A stretch of DNA of 64,000 nt from Calliopsis andreniformis. Taxonomy: Eukaryota > Arthropoda > Insecta > Hymenoptera > Andrenidae. The notes under the pieces were generated by a model. That model was not told where the DNA came from and did no database searches. It saw only the letters and a list, made by a program, of their open reading frames with translations. Where the stretch lies: positions 682,001-746,000 of the forward strand of contig NW_027480546.1 in assembly GCF_051401765.1 (NCBI RefSeq), written 5' to 3'. A program made the position numbers and the translations under genes. The stretch's first letter is position 1. Every line of letters starts with the position of its first letter. Positions 44,403 through 59,384 of this stretch are shown here, piece after piece.

Positions 44403-47400
44403 ATGTTGATCATAATAATCATACTAACAGCCATAATAATCATAGTGATCATCATAATAACTATAATAATCATAATAATCGTAATTGTAATGTTAATAAG
44501 CATAGCAATAATCACAATAATCAGAGTAACCATAATAATCTTAATGATGATCATAATATTCATGATAATTACATCAAGATCCGTAATAATCATAATAATC
44601 ATAATAATAACCATAATGGGTTCGGAAATAATCATAATATGCATTATACCAGCCATAACAACCATAATAGTCATAATACCCATAATAATCATAATAGTCG
44701 TAATAATAACAATAATGAACTTGGAAATAATCGTAAAAATCATTACAATAGTCATAATAGCCATAAAAATCACAATAGGCATAATAATCAGATAGGTGAT
44801 CATAATAATAATACTAACAACCATAATGATCATAGTAATCATCATAATAAACAGAATAGTCATGGAAATAATCTTAATAACCATTATTATTAACATAATA
44901 ACCATAATCATCGTAATAACCATAATGATCTGAATGATGACCTTAATATTCATCATAATTATACCTAGACATATAATAATCAGAGTAATCATAATAATAA
45001 ACATAATAAGCTTTGAAATAATCATAATAACCGTTATACTAGCCATAGTAACCATTCTAATCATAATAACCATAATAATCATAATAATTATAGTAATAAC
45101 CATAATAAGCTTGGAAATAATCAGAATAAGCATTATACTGGCCATAATAATCATAATAATCATAATAACTATAATAATCATAACAGTCATAATAATAACC
45201 ATAATAAACTTGCAAATAACCATATTTATCATTATAAAAGCAATAATAACCATAAAAATCATAATAGCCATAATAATCAGAATGTTGATCATAATCATCA
45301 TACTAACAGCCATAATAATCATAGTGATCATCATAATAACTACGATAATCATAATAATCGTAATTGTAATGTTAATAAGCATAGCAATAATCACAATAAC
45401 CATTGTAACCATAATAATCTTAATGATGATCATAATATCCATGATAATTATACCAAGATCCGTAATAACCATAATAATCATAATAATAACCATACTGGAT
45501 ACGGAAATAATCATAATATACATTATACTTGCCATAACAGCCATAATAGTCATAATAGCAATAATAATCATAATAGTCGTAATAATAACAATAATGAACT
45601 TGGAAATAATCGTAATAATCATTACAATAGTCATAATAGCCACAAAAATCGCAATAGGCACAATAATCAGAATGGTGATCATAATAATAATACTAACAAC
45701 CATAATGATCATAGTAATCATCATAATAAACAGAATAGTCATGGAAATAATCTTAATAAACATTATTATTAACATAATAACCATAATCATCGTAATAACC
45801 ATAATGATCTGAATGATGACCTTAATATTCATCATAATTATACCTAGACATATAATAATCAGAGTAATCATAATAATAAACATAATAAGCTTTGAAATAA
45901 TCATAATAACCGTTATACTAGCCATAGTAACCATACTAATCATAATAACCATAATAATCATAATAATTATAGTAATAACCATAATAAGCTTGGAAATAAT
46001 CAGAATAAGCATTATACTAGCCATAATAATCATAATAATCATAATAACTATAATAATCATAACAGTCATAATAATAACCATAATAAACTTGCAAATAATC
46101 ATATTTATCATTATAATAGCAATAATAACCATAAAAATCATAATAGCCATAATAATCAGAATGTTGATCATAATCATCATACTAACAGCCATAATAATCA
46201 TAGTGATCATCATAATAACTACGATAATCATAATAATCGTAATTGTAATGTTAATAAGCATAGCAATAATCACAATTACCATTGTAACCATAATAATCTT
46301 AATGATGATCATAATATCCATGATAATTATACCAAGATCCGTAATAACCATAATAATCATAATAATAACCATACTGGATACGGAAATAATCATAATATAC
46401 ATTATACCAGCCATAACAGCCATAATAGTCATAATACCCATAATAATCATAATAGTCGTAATAATAACAATAATGAACTTGGAAATAATCGTAATAATCA
46501 TTACAATAGTCATAATAGCCACAAAAATCGCAATAGGCACAATAATCAGAATGGTGATCATAATAATAATACTAACAACCATAATGATCATAGTAATCAT
46601 CATAATAAACAGAATAGTCATGGAAATAATCTTAATAACCATTATTATTAACATAATAACCATAATCATCGTAATAACCATAATGATCTGAATGATGACC
46701 ATAATATTCATCATAATTATACCTAGACATATAATAATCAGAGTAATCGTAATAATAAACATAATAAGCTTTGAAATAATCATAATAACCGTTATACTAG
46801 CCATAGTAACCATACTAATCATAATAACCATAATAATCATAATAATTATAGTAATAACCATAATAAGCTTGGAAATAATCAGAATAAGCATTATACTAGC
46901 CATAATAATCATAATAACTATAATAATCATACTAGTCATAATAATACCCATAATAAACTTGGAAATAATCATATTTGTCATTATAATAGCAATAATAACC
47001 ATATAGATCATAATAGCCATAATAATCTGAATGTTGATCCTGATAATCATACTAACAACCATAATAATCATAGTGATCATCATAATAACTACAATAATCA
47101 TAATAATCGTAATTGTAATGTTAATAAGCATAGCAATAATCACAATAACCATTGTAACCATAATAATCTTAATGATGATCATAATATCCATGATAATTGT
47201 ACCAAGATCCGTAATAATCATAATAATCATAATAATAACCATACTGGGTTCGGAAATAATCATAATATACATTATACTAGCCATATCAATCATAATAGTC
47301 ATAATAGCCATAATAATCATAATAGTCGTAATAATAACAATAATGAACTTGGAAATAATCGTAATAATCATTACAATAGTCATAATAGCCATAAAAATCG

Positions 47401-47909
47401 CAATAGGCACAATAATCAGAATGGTGATCATAATAATAATACTAACAACCATAATGTTAATAGTAATCATCATAACAAACAGAATAGTCATGGAAATAAT
47501 CTTAATAACTATTATTATTAACGTAATAACCATAATCATCGTAATAACCATAATGATCTTAATGATGACCATAATGTTCATCATAATTATACCCAGACAT
47601 ATAATAATCAGAGTAATCATAATAATAAACATAATAAGCTTTGAAATAATCATAATAACCGTTATACTAGCCATAGTAACCATACTAATCATAATAGCCA
47701 TAATAATCATAATAATTATAATAATAACCATAATAAGCTTGGAAATAATCATAATAAGCAATATACTAGCTATAATAATCATAATAATCATAATAACTAA
47801 AATAATCATAATAGTCATAATTATAACCGTAATAAACTTGGAAATAATCATATTTATCTTTATAATACCAATAATAACCATAAAAATCATAATAGCCTAA
47901 ATAATCTGA
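44403..47909. repeat. 3,507-bp higher-order repeat, copy 3
   Basis: Four dimers: 44403/44793, 45282/45672, 46161/46551 and 47031/47421. They match 20959-24465 at an offset of 23,444 bp. The last dimer has ATAACAAACAG, ACCCAGACAT and TTTATCTTTATAATACC. All of these recur at 55488-56357 (offset 8,457 bp), so the two share a recent common source. Confidence 0.92.
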
Positions 47910-50900
47910 ATGTTGATCATAATAATCATACTAACAGCCATAATAATCATAGTGATCATCATAATAACTATAATAATCATAATAATCGTAATTGTAATGT
48001 TAATAAGCATAGCAATAATCACAATAATCAGAGTAACCATAATAATCTTAATGATGATCATAATATTCATGATAATTACATCAAGATCCGTAATAATCAT
48101 AATAATCATAATAATAACCATAATGGGTTCGGAAATAATCATAATATGCATTATACCAGCCATAACAACCATAATAGTCATAATACCCATAATAATCATA
48201 ATAGTCGTAATAATAACAATAATGAACTTGGAAATAATCGTAAAAATCATTACAATAGTCATAATAGCCATAAAAATCACAATAGGCATAATAATCAGAT
48301 AGGTGATCATAATAATAATACTAACAACCATAATGATCATAGTAATCATCATAATAAACAGAATAGTCATGGAAATAATCTTAATAACCATTATTATTAA
48401 CATAATAACCAGAATCATCGTAATAACCATAATGATCTGAATGATGACCTTAATATTCATCATAATTATACCTAGACATATAATAATCAGAGTAATCATA
48501 ATAATAAACATAATAAGCTTTGAAATAATCATAATAACCGTTATACTAGCCATAGTAACCATTCTAATCGTAATAACCATAATAATCATAATAATTATAG
48601 TAATAACCATAATAAGCTTGGAAATAATCAGAATAAGCATTATACTAGCCATAATAATCATAATAATCATAATAACTATAATAATCATAACAGTCATAAT
48701 AATAACCATAATAAACTTGCAAATAACCATATTTATCATTATAAAAGCAATAATAACCATAAAAATCATAATAGCCATAATAATCAGAATGTTGATCATA
48801 ATCATCATACTAACAGCCATAATAATCATAGTGATCATCATAATAACTACGATAATCATAATAATCGTAATTGTAATGTTAATAAGCATAGCAATAATCA
48901 CAATAACCATTGTAACCATAATAATCTTAATGATGATCATAATATCCATGATAATTATACCAAGATCCGTAATAACCATAATAATCATAATAATAACCAT
49001 ACTGGATACGGAAATAATCATAATATACATTATACTTGCCATAACAGCCATAATAGTCATAATAGCAATAATAATCATAATAGTCGTAATAATAACAATA
49101 ATGAACTTGGAAATAATCGTAATAATCATTACAATAGTCATAATAGCCACAAAAATCGCAATAGGCACAATAATCAGAATGGTGATCATAATAATAATAC
49201 TAACAACCATAATGATCATAGTAATCATCATAATAAACAGAATAGTCATGGAAATAATCTTAATAAACATTATTATTAACATAATAACCATAATCATCGT
49301 AATAACCATAATGATCTGAATGATGACCTTAATATTCATCATAATTATACCTAGACATATAATAATCAGAGTAATCATAATAATAAACATAATAAGCTTT
49401 GAAATAATCATAATAACCGTTATACTAGCCATAGTAACCATACTAATCATAATAACCATAATAATCATAATAATTATAGTAATAACCATAATAAGCTTGG
49501 AAATAATCAGAATAAGCATTATACTAGCCATAATAATCATAATAATCATAATAACTATAATAATCATAACAGTCATAATAATAACCATAATAAACTTGCA
49601 AATAATCATATTTATCATTATAATAGCAATAATAACCATAAAAATCATAATAGCCATAATAATCAGAATGTTGATCATAATCATCATACTAACAGCCATA
49701 ATAATCATAGTGATCATCATAATAACTACGATAATCATAATAATCGTAATTGTAATGTTAATAAGCATAGCAATAATCACAATTACCATTGTAACCATAA
49801 TAATCTTAATGATGATCATAATATCCATGATAATTATACCAAGATCCGTAATAACCATAATAATCATAATAATAACCATACTGGATACGGAAATAATCAT
49901 AATATACATTATACCAGCCATAACAGCCATAATAGTCATAATACCCATAATAATCATAATAGTCGTAATAATAACAATAATGAACTTGGAAATAATCGTA
50001 ATAATCATTACAATAGTCATAATAGCCACAAAAATCGCAATAGGCACAATAATCAGAATGGTGATCATAATAATAATACTAACAACCATAATGATCATAG
50101 TAATCATCATAATAAACAGAATAGTCATGGAAATAATCTTAATAACCATTATTATTAACATAATAACCATAATCATCGTAATAACCATAATGATCTGAAT
50201 GATGACCATAATATTCATCATAATTATACCTAGACATATAATAATCAGAGTAATCATAATAATAAACATAATAAGCTTTGAAATAATCATAATAACCGTT
50301 ATACTAGCCATAGTAACCATACTAATCATAATAACCATAATAATCATAATAATTATAGTAATAACCATAATAAGCTTGGAAATAATCAGAATAAGCATTA
50401 TACTAGCCATAATAATCATAATAACTATAATAATCATACTAGTCATAATAATACCCATAATAAACTTGGAAATAATCATATTTGTCATTATAATAGCAAT
50501 AATAACCATATAGATCATAATAGCCATAATAATCTGAATGTTGATCCTGATAATCATACTAACAACCATAATAATCATAGTGATCATCATAATAACTACA
50601 ATAATCATAATAATCGTAATTGTAATGTTAATAAGCATAGCAATAATCACAATAACCATTGTAACCATAATAATCTTAATGATGATCATAATATCCATGA
50701 TAATTGTACCAAGATCCGTAATAATCATAATAATCATAATAATAACCATACTGGGTTCGGAAATAATCATAATATACATTATACTAGCCATATCAATCAT
50801 AATAGTCATAATAGCCATAATAATCATAATAGTCGTAATAATAACAATAATGAACTTGGAAATAATCGTAATAATCATTACAATAGTCATAATAGCCATA

Positions 50901-51416
50901 AAAATCGCAATAGGCACAATAATCAGAATGGTGATCATAATAATAATACTAACAACCATAATGTTAATAGTAATCATCATAATAAACAGAATAGTCATGG
51001 AAATAATCTTAATAATTATTATTATTAACGTAATAACCATAATCATCGTAATAACCATAATGATCTTAATGATGACCATAATGTTCATCATAATTATACC
51101 TAGACATATAATAATCAGAGTAATCATAATAATAAACATAATAAGCTTTGAAATAATCATAATAACCGTTATACTAGCCATAGTAACCATACTAATCATA
51201 ATAGCCATAATAATCATAATAATTATAATAATAACCATAATAAGCTTGGAAATAATCATAATAAGCAATATACTAGCTATAATAATCATAATAATCATAA
51301 TAACTAAAATAATCATAATAGTCATAATAATAACCGTAATAAACTTGGAAATAATCATATTTATCATTATAATACCAATAATAACCATAAAAATCATAAT
51401 AGCCTAAATAATCTGA
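47910..51416. repeat. 3,507-bp higher-order repeat, copy 4
   Basis: Four dimers: 47910/48300, 48789/49179, 49668/50058 and 50538/50928, exactly 3,507 bp after copy 3. The first two dimers share AACCAGAATCATCG and CATTCTAATCGTAATAACC with 24466-26223 and with 56367-58124. A private change, ATAATTATTATTATTAACG, lies in the last B. Confidence 0.92.
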
Positions 51417-51806
51417 ATGTTGATCATAATAATCATACTAACAGCCATAATAATCATAGTGATCATCATAATAACTATAATAATCATAATAATCGTAATT
51501 GTAATGTTAATAAGCATAGCAATAATCACAATAATCAGAGTAACCATAATAATCTTAATGATGATCATAATATTCATGATAATTACATCAAGATCCGTAA
51601 TAATCATAATAATCATAATAATAACCATAATGGGTTCGGAAATAATCATAATATGCATTATACCACCCATAACAACCATAATAGTCATAATACCCATAAT
51701 AATCATAATAGTCGTAATAATAACAATAATGAACTAGGAAATAATCGTAAAAATCATTACAATAGTCATAATAGCCATAAAAATCACAATAGGCATAATA
51801 ATCAGA
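51417..51806. repeat. Type A module at an array transition
   Basis: This is the first module of what would be the next 3,507-bp repeat. It has TACCACCCATAACAACC and GAACTAGGAAATAATC (usually GAACTTGG), and it ends in CAGATAGGTGATC. Beyond it the sequence changes to a different set of modules, so the higher-order repeat is cut off after one module. Confidence 0.85.
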
Positions 51807-53738
51807 TAGGTGATCATAATAATAATACTAACAACCATAATGATCATAGTAATCATCATAATAAACAGAATAGTCATGGAAATAATCTTAATAATCATTG
51901 TTATTAACGTAATAACCATAATAATCTTAATGATGACATTAATATACATCATAATTATACTAAGACAAATAATAATCAGAGTAATCATAATAATAAACAT
52001 AATAAGCTTTGAAATAATAATAATAACCTTTATACTAGCCATAATAACCATAATAATCATAATAACTAGAATAATCATAATAGTCATAATAATCGCAATA
52101 ACCATAATGATCTTAATGATGATCATGATATTCATCATAATTATACCAAGATCCATAATAAGCATAGTAACCATAATAATAAACATAATAAGCTTTGAAA
52201 TAATCATAATAACCGTTATACTAGCCATAGTAACCATAATAATCATAATAACTATAATAATCATAATAGTGATAATAATAACCGTAATAAACTTGGAAAT
52301 AACCATATTTATCATTATAATAGCTATAATAACCATAAAAATCATAATAGCCATAATAATCTGAATGTTGATCCTAATAATCATACTAACAACCGTAATA
52401 ACCATAGTGATCATCATAATAATTACAATAATCATAATAATCGTAATTGTAATGTTAATGAGCATAGCAATAATCACAATAATCATAGTAACCATAATAA
52501 TCTTAATGATGATCATAATATCCATGATAATTATACCAAGATCCGTAATAATCATAATAATCATAATAATAACCCTAATGTGTTCGGAGATAATCATAAT
52601 ATACATTATACTTGCCATAACAACCATAATAGTCATAATAACCATAATAATCATAATAGCCATAATAATCTGAATGTTGATCATAATAATCATACTAACA
52701 GCCATAATAGTCATAGTGATCATCATAATAACTACAATAATCATAATAATCGTAATTGTAATGTTAATAAGCATAGCAATAATCACAATAATCATAGTAA
52801 CCATAATAATCTTAATGATGATCATAATATCCATGATAATTATACCAAGATCCGTAATAAACATAATAATCATAATAATAACCATAATGGGTTCGGACAT
52901 AACCATAATATACATTATACTAGCCATAACAACCATAATAGTCATAATAGCCATAATAATCATAATAGTCGTAATAATAACAATAATGAACTAGGAAATA
53001 ATCGTAATAATCATAATAATAGTCATAATAGCCATATATATCACAATAGCCATAATAATCAGAATGGTGATCATAATAATCATACTAACAACCATAATGA
53101 TCATAGTAATCATCATAATAAACAGAATAGTCATGGAAATAATCTTAATAATGGTTATTATTAACGTAATAACCATAATCACCTTAATAACCATAATGAT
53201 CTCAATGATGACAATAATATTCATCATAATTATACTAAGACAAATAATAATCAGAGTAATCATAATAATAAACAAAATAAGCTTTGAAATAATCATAATC
53301 ACCTTTATACTAGCCATAGTAACCATACTAATCATAATAACTAGAATAATCATAATAGTCATAATAATCGCAATAACCATAATGATCTTAATGATGATCA
53401 TGATATTCATCATAATTATACCAAGATCCGTAATAAGCATAGTAACCATAATAATAAACATAATAGGCTTCGAAATAATCATAATAACCGTTATACTAGC
53501 CATAGTAACCATAATAATCATAATAACCATAATCATCATAATAACTATATTAATAACCATAATAAGCTTGGAAATAATCATCATAAGTATTATACTAGCC
53601 ATAATAATCATAATAATCATAATAACTATAATAATCATAATAGTCATAATAATAACCATAATAAACTTGGAAATAATCATATTTATCATTATAATAGCAA
53701 TAATAACCATAAAAATCATAACAGCCATAATAATCTGA
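51807..53738. repeat. Divergent block B558-A309-A390-B675, copy 1
   Basis: Modules start at 51807 (B, 558 bp), 52365 (A, 309 bp), 52674 (A, 390 bp) and 53064 (B, 675 bp). The 558-bp B keeps two TTTGAAATAAT landmarks but lacks the AGCTTGGAAATAATC segment. The 309-bp A has lost 81 bp (nine words) containing the AACTTGGAAATAATC landmark. The A at 52365 has CCCTAATGTGTTCGGAG instead of ATGGGTTCGGAA. This block recurs at 59385-61316, offset exactly 7,578 bp. Confidence 0.9.
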
Positions 53739-56366
53739 ATGTTGATCCTAATAATCATACTAACAACGATAATAATCAAAGTGATTATCATAATAACTAC
53801 AATAATCATAATAATCGTAATTGTAATGTTAATAAGCATAGCAATAATCCCAATAATCATAGTAACCATAATAATCTTAATGATGATCATAATATCCATG
53901 ATAATTATACCAAGATCCGTAATAATCATAATAATCATAATAATAACCATAATGGGTTCGGAAATAATCATAATATACATTATACTAGCCATATCAACCA
54001 TAATAGTCATAATAGCAATAATAATCATAATAGTCGTAATAATAACAATAATGAACTTGGAAATAATCGTAATAATCATTACAATAGTCATAATAGCCAC
54101 AAAAATCGCAATAGGCACAATAATCAGAATGGTGATCATAATAATAATACTAACAACCATAATGATCATAGTAATCATCATAATAAACAGAATAGTCATG
54201 GAAATAATCTTAATAAACATTATTATTAACATAATAACCATAATCATCGTAATAACCATAATGATCTGAATGATGACCTTAATATTCATCATAATTATAC
54301 CTAGACATATAATAATCAGAGTAATCATAATAATAAACATAATAAGCTTTGAAATAATCATAATAACCGTTATACTAGCCATAGTAACCATACTAATCAT
54401 AATAACCATAATAATCATAATAATTATAGTAATAACCATAATAAGCTTGGAAATAATCAGAATAAGCATTATACTAGCCATAATAATCATAATAATCATA
54501 ATAACTATAATAATCATAACAGTCATAATAATAACCATAATAAACTTGCAAATAATCATATTTATCATTATAATAGCAATAATAACCATAAAAATCATAA
54601 TAGCCATAATAATCAGAATGTTGATCATAATCATCATACTAACAGCCATAATAATCATAGTGATCATCATAATAACTACGATAATCATAATAATCGTAAT
54701 TGTAATGTTAATAAGCATAGCAATAATCACAATTACCATTGTAACCATAATAATCTTAATGATGATCATAATATCCATGATAATTATACCAAGATCCGTA
54801 ATAACCATAATAATCATAATAATAACCATACTGGATACGGAAATAATCATAATATACATTATACCAGCCATAACAGCCATAATAGTCATAATACCCATAA
54901 TAATCATAATAGTCGTAATAATAACAATAATGAACTTGGAAATAATCGTAATAATCATTACAAGAGTCATAATAGCCACAAAAATCGCAATAGGCACAAT
55001 AATCAGAATGGTGATCATAATAATAATACTAACAACCATAATGATCATAGTAATCATCATAATAAACAGAATAGTCATGGAAATAATCTTAATAACCATT
55101 ATTATTAACATAATAACCATAATCATCGTAATAACCATAATGATCTGAATGATGACCATAATATTCATCATAATTATACCTAGACATATAATAATCAGAG
55201 TAATCGTAATAATAAACATAATAAGCTTTGAAATAATCATAATAACCGTTATACTAGCCATAGTAACCATACTAATCATAATAACCATAATAATCATAAT
55301 AATTATAGTAATAACCATAATAAGCTTGGAAATAATCAGAATAAGCATTATACTAGCCATAATAATCATAATAACTATAATAATCATACTAGTCATAATA
55401 ATACCCATAATAAACTTGGAAATAATCATATTTGTCATTATAATAGCAATAATAACCATATAGATCATAATAGCCATAATAATCTGAATGTTGATCCTGA
55501 TAATCATACTAACAACCATAATAATCATAGTGATCATCATAATAACTACAATAATCATAATAATCGTAATTGTAATGTTAATAAGCATAGCAATAATCAC
55601 AATAACCATTGTAACCATAATAATCTTAATGATGATCATAATATCCATGATAATTGTACCAAGATCCGTAATAATCATAATAATCATAATAATAACCATA
55701 CTGGGTTCGGAAATAATCATAATATACATTATACTAGCCATATCAATCATAATAGTCATAATAGCCATAATAATCATAATAGTCGTAATAATAACAATAA
55801 TGAACTTGGAAATAATCGTAATAATCATTACAATAGTCATAATAGCCATAAAAATCGCAATAGGCACAATAATCAGAATGGTGATCATAATAATAATACT
55901 AACAACCATAATGTTAATAGTAATCATCATAACAAACAGAATAGTCATGGAAATAATCTTAATAACTATTATTATTAACGTAATAACCATAATCATCGTA
56001 ATAACCATAATGATCTTAATGATGACCATAATGTTCATCATAATTATACCCAGACATATAATAATCAGAGTAATCATAATAATAAACATAATAAGCTTTG
56101 AAATAATCATAATAACCGTTATACTAGCCATAGTAACCATACTAATCATAATAGCCATAATAATCATAATAATTATAATAATAACCATAATAAGCTTGGA
56201 AATAATCATAATAAGCAATATACTAGCTATAATAATCATAATAATCATAATAACTAAAATAATCATAATAGTCATAATTATAACCGTAATAAACTTGGAA
56301 ATAATCATATTTATCTTTATAATACCAATAATAACCATAAAAATCATAATAGCCTAAATAATCTGA
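53739..56366. repeat. Three dimers, 2,628 bp (879-870-879)
   Basis: Modules start at 53739 (A), 54129 (B489), 54618 (A), 55008 (B480), 55488 (A) and 55878 (B489). The first A begins like the A at 61317 (ACAACGATAATAATCAAAG). By about 54,015 it has become the GCAATAATAATC / GCCACAAAAATCGC subfamily of the 3,507-bp repeat, so it is a mosaic. The rest follows the last three dimers of copy 3 at an offset of 8,457 bp. Confidence 0.88.
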
Positions 56367-59300
56367 ATGTTGATCATAATAATCATACTAACAGCCATAA
56401 TAATCATAGTGATCATCATAATAACTATAATAATCATAATAATCGTAATTGTAATGTTAATAAGCATAGCAATAATCACAATAATCAGAGTAACCATAAT
56501 AATCTTAATGATGATCATAATATTCATGATAATTACATCAAGATCCGTAATAATCATAATAATCATAATAATAACCATAATGGGTTCGGAAATAATCATA
56601 ATATGCATTATACCAGCCATAACAACCATAATAGTCATAATATCCATAATAATCATAATAGTCGTAATAATAACAATAATGAACTTGGAAATAATCGTAA
56701 AAATCATTACAATAGTCATAATAGCCATAAAAATCACAATAGGCATAATAATCAGATAGGTGATCATAATAATAATACTAACAACCATAATGATCATAGT
56801 AATCATCATAATAAACAGAATAGTCATGGAAATAATCTTAATAACCATTATTATTAACATAATAACCAGAATCATCGTAATAACCATAATGATCTGAATG
56901 ATGACCTTAATATTCATCATAATTATACCTAGACATATAATAATCAGAGTAATCATAATAATAAACATAATAAGCTTTGAAATAATCATAATAACCGTTA
57001 TACTAGCCATAGTAACCATTCTAATCGTAATAACCATAATAATCATAATAATTATAGTAATAACCATAATAAGCTTGGAAATAATCAGAATAAGCATTAT
57101 ACTAGCCATAATAATCATAATAATCATAATAACTATAATAATCATAACAGTCATAATAATAACCATAATAAACTTGCAAATAACCATATTTATCATTATA
57201 AAAGCAATAATAACCATAAAAATCATAATAGCCATAATAATCAGAATGTTGATCATAATCATCATACTAACAGCCATAATAATCATAGTGATCATCATAA
57301 TAACTACGATAATCATAATAATCGTAATTGTAATGTTAATAAGCATAGCAATAATCACAATAACCATTGTAACCATAATAATCTTAATGATGATCATAAT
57401 ATCCATGATAATTATACCAAGATCCGTAATAACCATAATAATCATAATAATAACCATACTGGATACGGAAATAATCATAATATACATTATACTTGCCATA
57501 ACAGCCATAATAGTCATAATAGCAATAATAATCATAATAGTCGTAATAATAACAATAATGAACTTGGAAATAATCGTAATAATCATTACAATAGTCATAA
57601 TAGCCACAAAAATCGCAATAGGCACAATAATCAGAATGGTGATCATAATAATAATACTAACAACCATAATGATCATAGTAATCATCATAATAAACAGAAT
57701 AGTCATGGAAATAATCTTAATAAACATTATTATTAACATAATAACCATAATCATCGTAATAACCATAATGATCTGAATGATGACCTTAATATTCATCATA
57801 ATTATACCTAGACATATAATAATCAGAGTAATCATAATAATAAACATAATAAGCTTTGAAATAATCATAATAACCGTTATACTAGCCATAGTAACCATAC
57901 TAATCATAATAACCATAATAATCATAATAATTATAGTAATAACCATAATAAGCTTGGAAATAATCAGAATAAGCATTATACTAGCCATAATAATCATAAT
58001 AATCATAATAACTATAATAATCATAACAGTCATAATAATAACCATAATAAACTTGCAAATAATCATATTTATCATTATAATAGCAATAATAACCATAAAA
58101 ATCATAATAGCCATAATAATCAGAATGTTGATCATAATCATCATACTAACAGCCATAATAATCATAGTGATCATCATAATAACTACGATAATCATAATAA
58201 TCGTAATTGTAATGTTAATAAGCATAGCAATAATCACAATTACCATTGTAACCATAATAATCTTAATGATGATCATAATATCCATGATAATTATACCAAG
58301 ATCCGTAATAACCATAATAATCATAATAATAACCATACTGGATACGGAAATAATCATAATATACATTATACCAGCCATAACAGCCATAATAGTCATAATA
58401 CCCATAATAATCATAATAGTCGTAATAATAACAATAATGAACTTGGAAATAATCGTAATAATCATTACAATAGTCATAATAGCCACAAAAATCGCAATAG
58501 GCACAATAATCAGAATGGTGATCATAATAATAATACTAACAACCATAATGATCATAGTAATCATCATAATAAACAGAATAGTCATGGAAATAATCTTAAT
58601 AACCATTATTATTAACATAATAACCATAATCATCGTAATAACCATAATGATCTGAATGATGACCATAATATTCATCATAATTATACCTAGACATATAATA
58701 ATCAGAGTAATCATAATAATAAACATAATAAGCTTTGAAATAATCATAATAACCGTTATACTAGCCATAGTAACCATACTAATCATAATAACCATAATAA
58801 TCATAATAATTATAGTAATAACCATAATAAGCTTGGAAATAATCAGAATAAGCATTATACTAGCCATAATAATCATAATAACTATAATAATCATACTAGT
58901 CATAATAATACCCATAATAAACTTGGAAATAATCATATTTGTCATTATAATAGCAATAATAACCATATAGATCATAATAGCCATAATAATCTGAATGTTG
59001 ATCCTGATAATCATACTAACAACCATAATAATCATAGTGATCATCATAATAACTACAATAATCATAATAATCGTAATTGTAATGTTAATAAGCATAGCAA
59101 TAATCACAATAACCATTGTAACCATAATAATCTTAATGATGATCATAATATCCATGATAATTGTACCAAGATCCGTAATAATCATAATAATCATAATAAT
59201 AACCATACTGGGTTCGGAAATAATCATAATATACATTATACTAGCCATATCAATCATAATAGTCATAATAGCCATAATAATCATAATAGTCGTAATAATA

Positions 59301-59384
59301 ACAATAATGAACTTGGAAATAATCGTAATAATCATTACAATAGTCATAATAGCCATAAAAATCGCAATAGGCACAATAATCAGA
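56367..59384. repeat. 3,507-bp repeat, partial copy 5 (3,018 bp)
   Basis: Modules start at 56367 (A), 56757 (B489), 57246 (A), 57636 (B489), 58125 (A), 58515 (B480) and 58995 (A). They follow copy 4 module for module up to the A at 58995. The expected final B is replaced by the divergent B558 at 59385. The last A ends in GGCACAATAATCAGATAGG, a hybrid end that joins two subfamilies. Confidence 0.9.
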
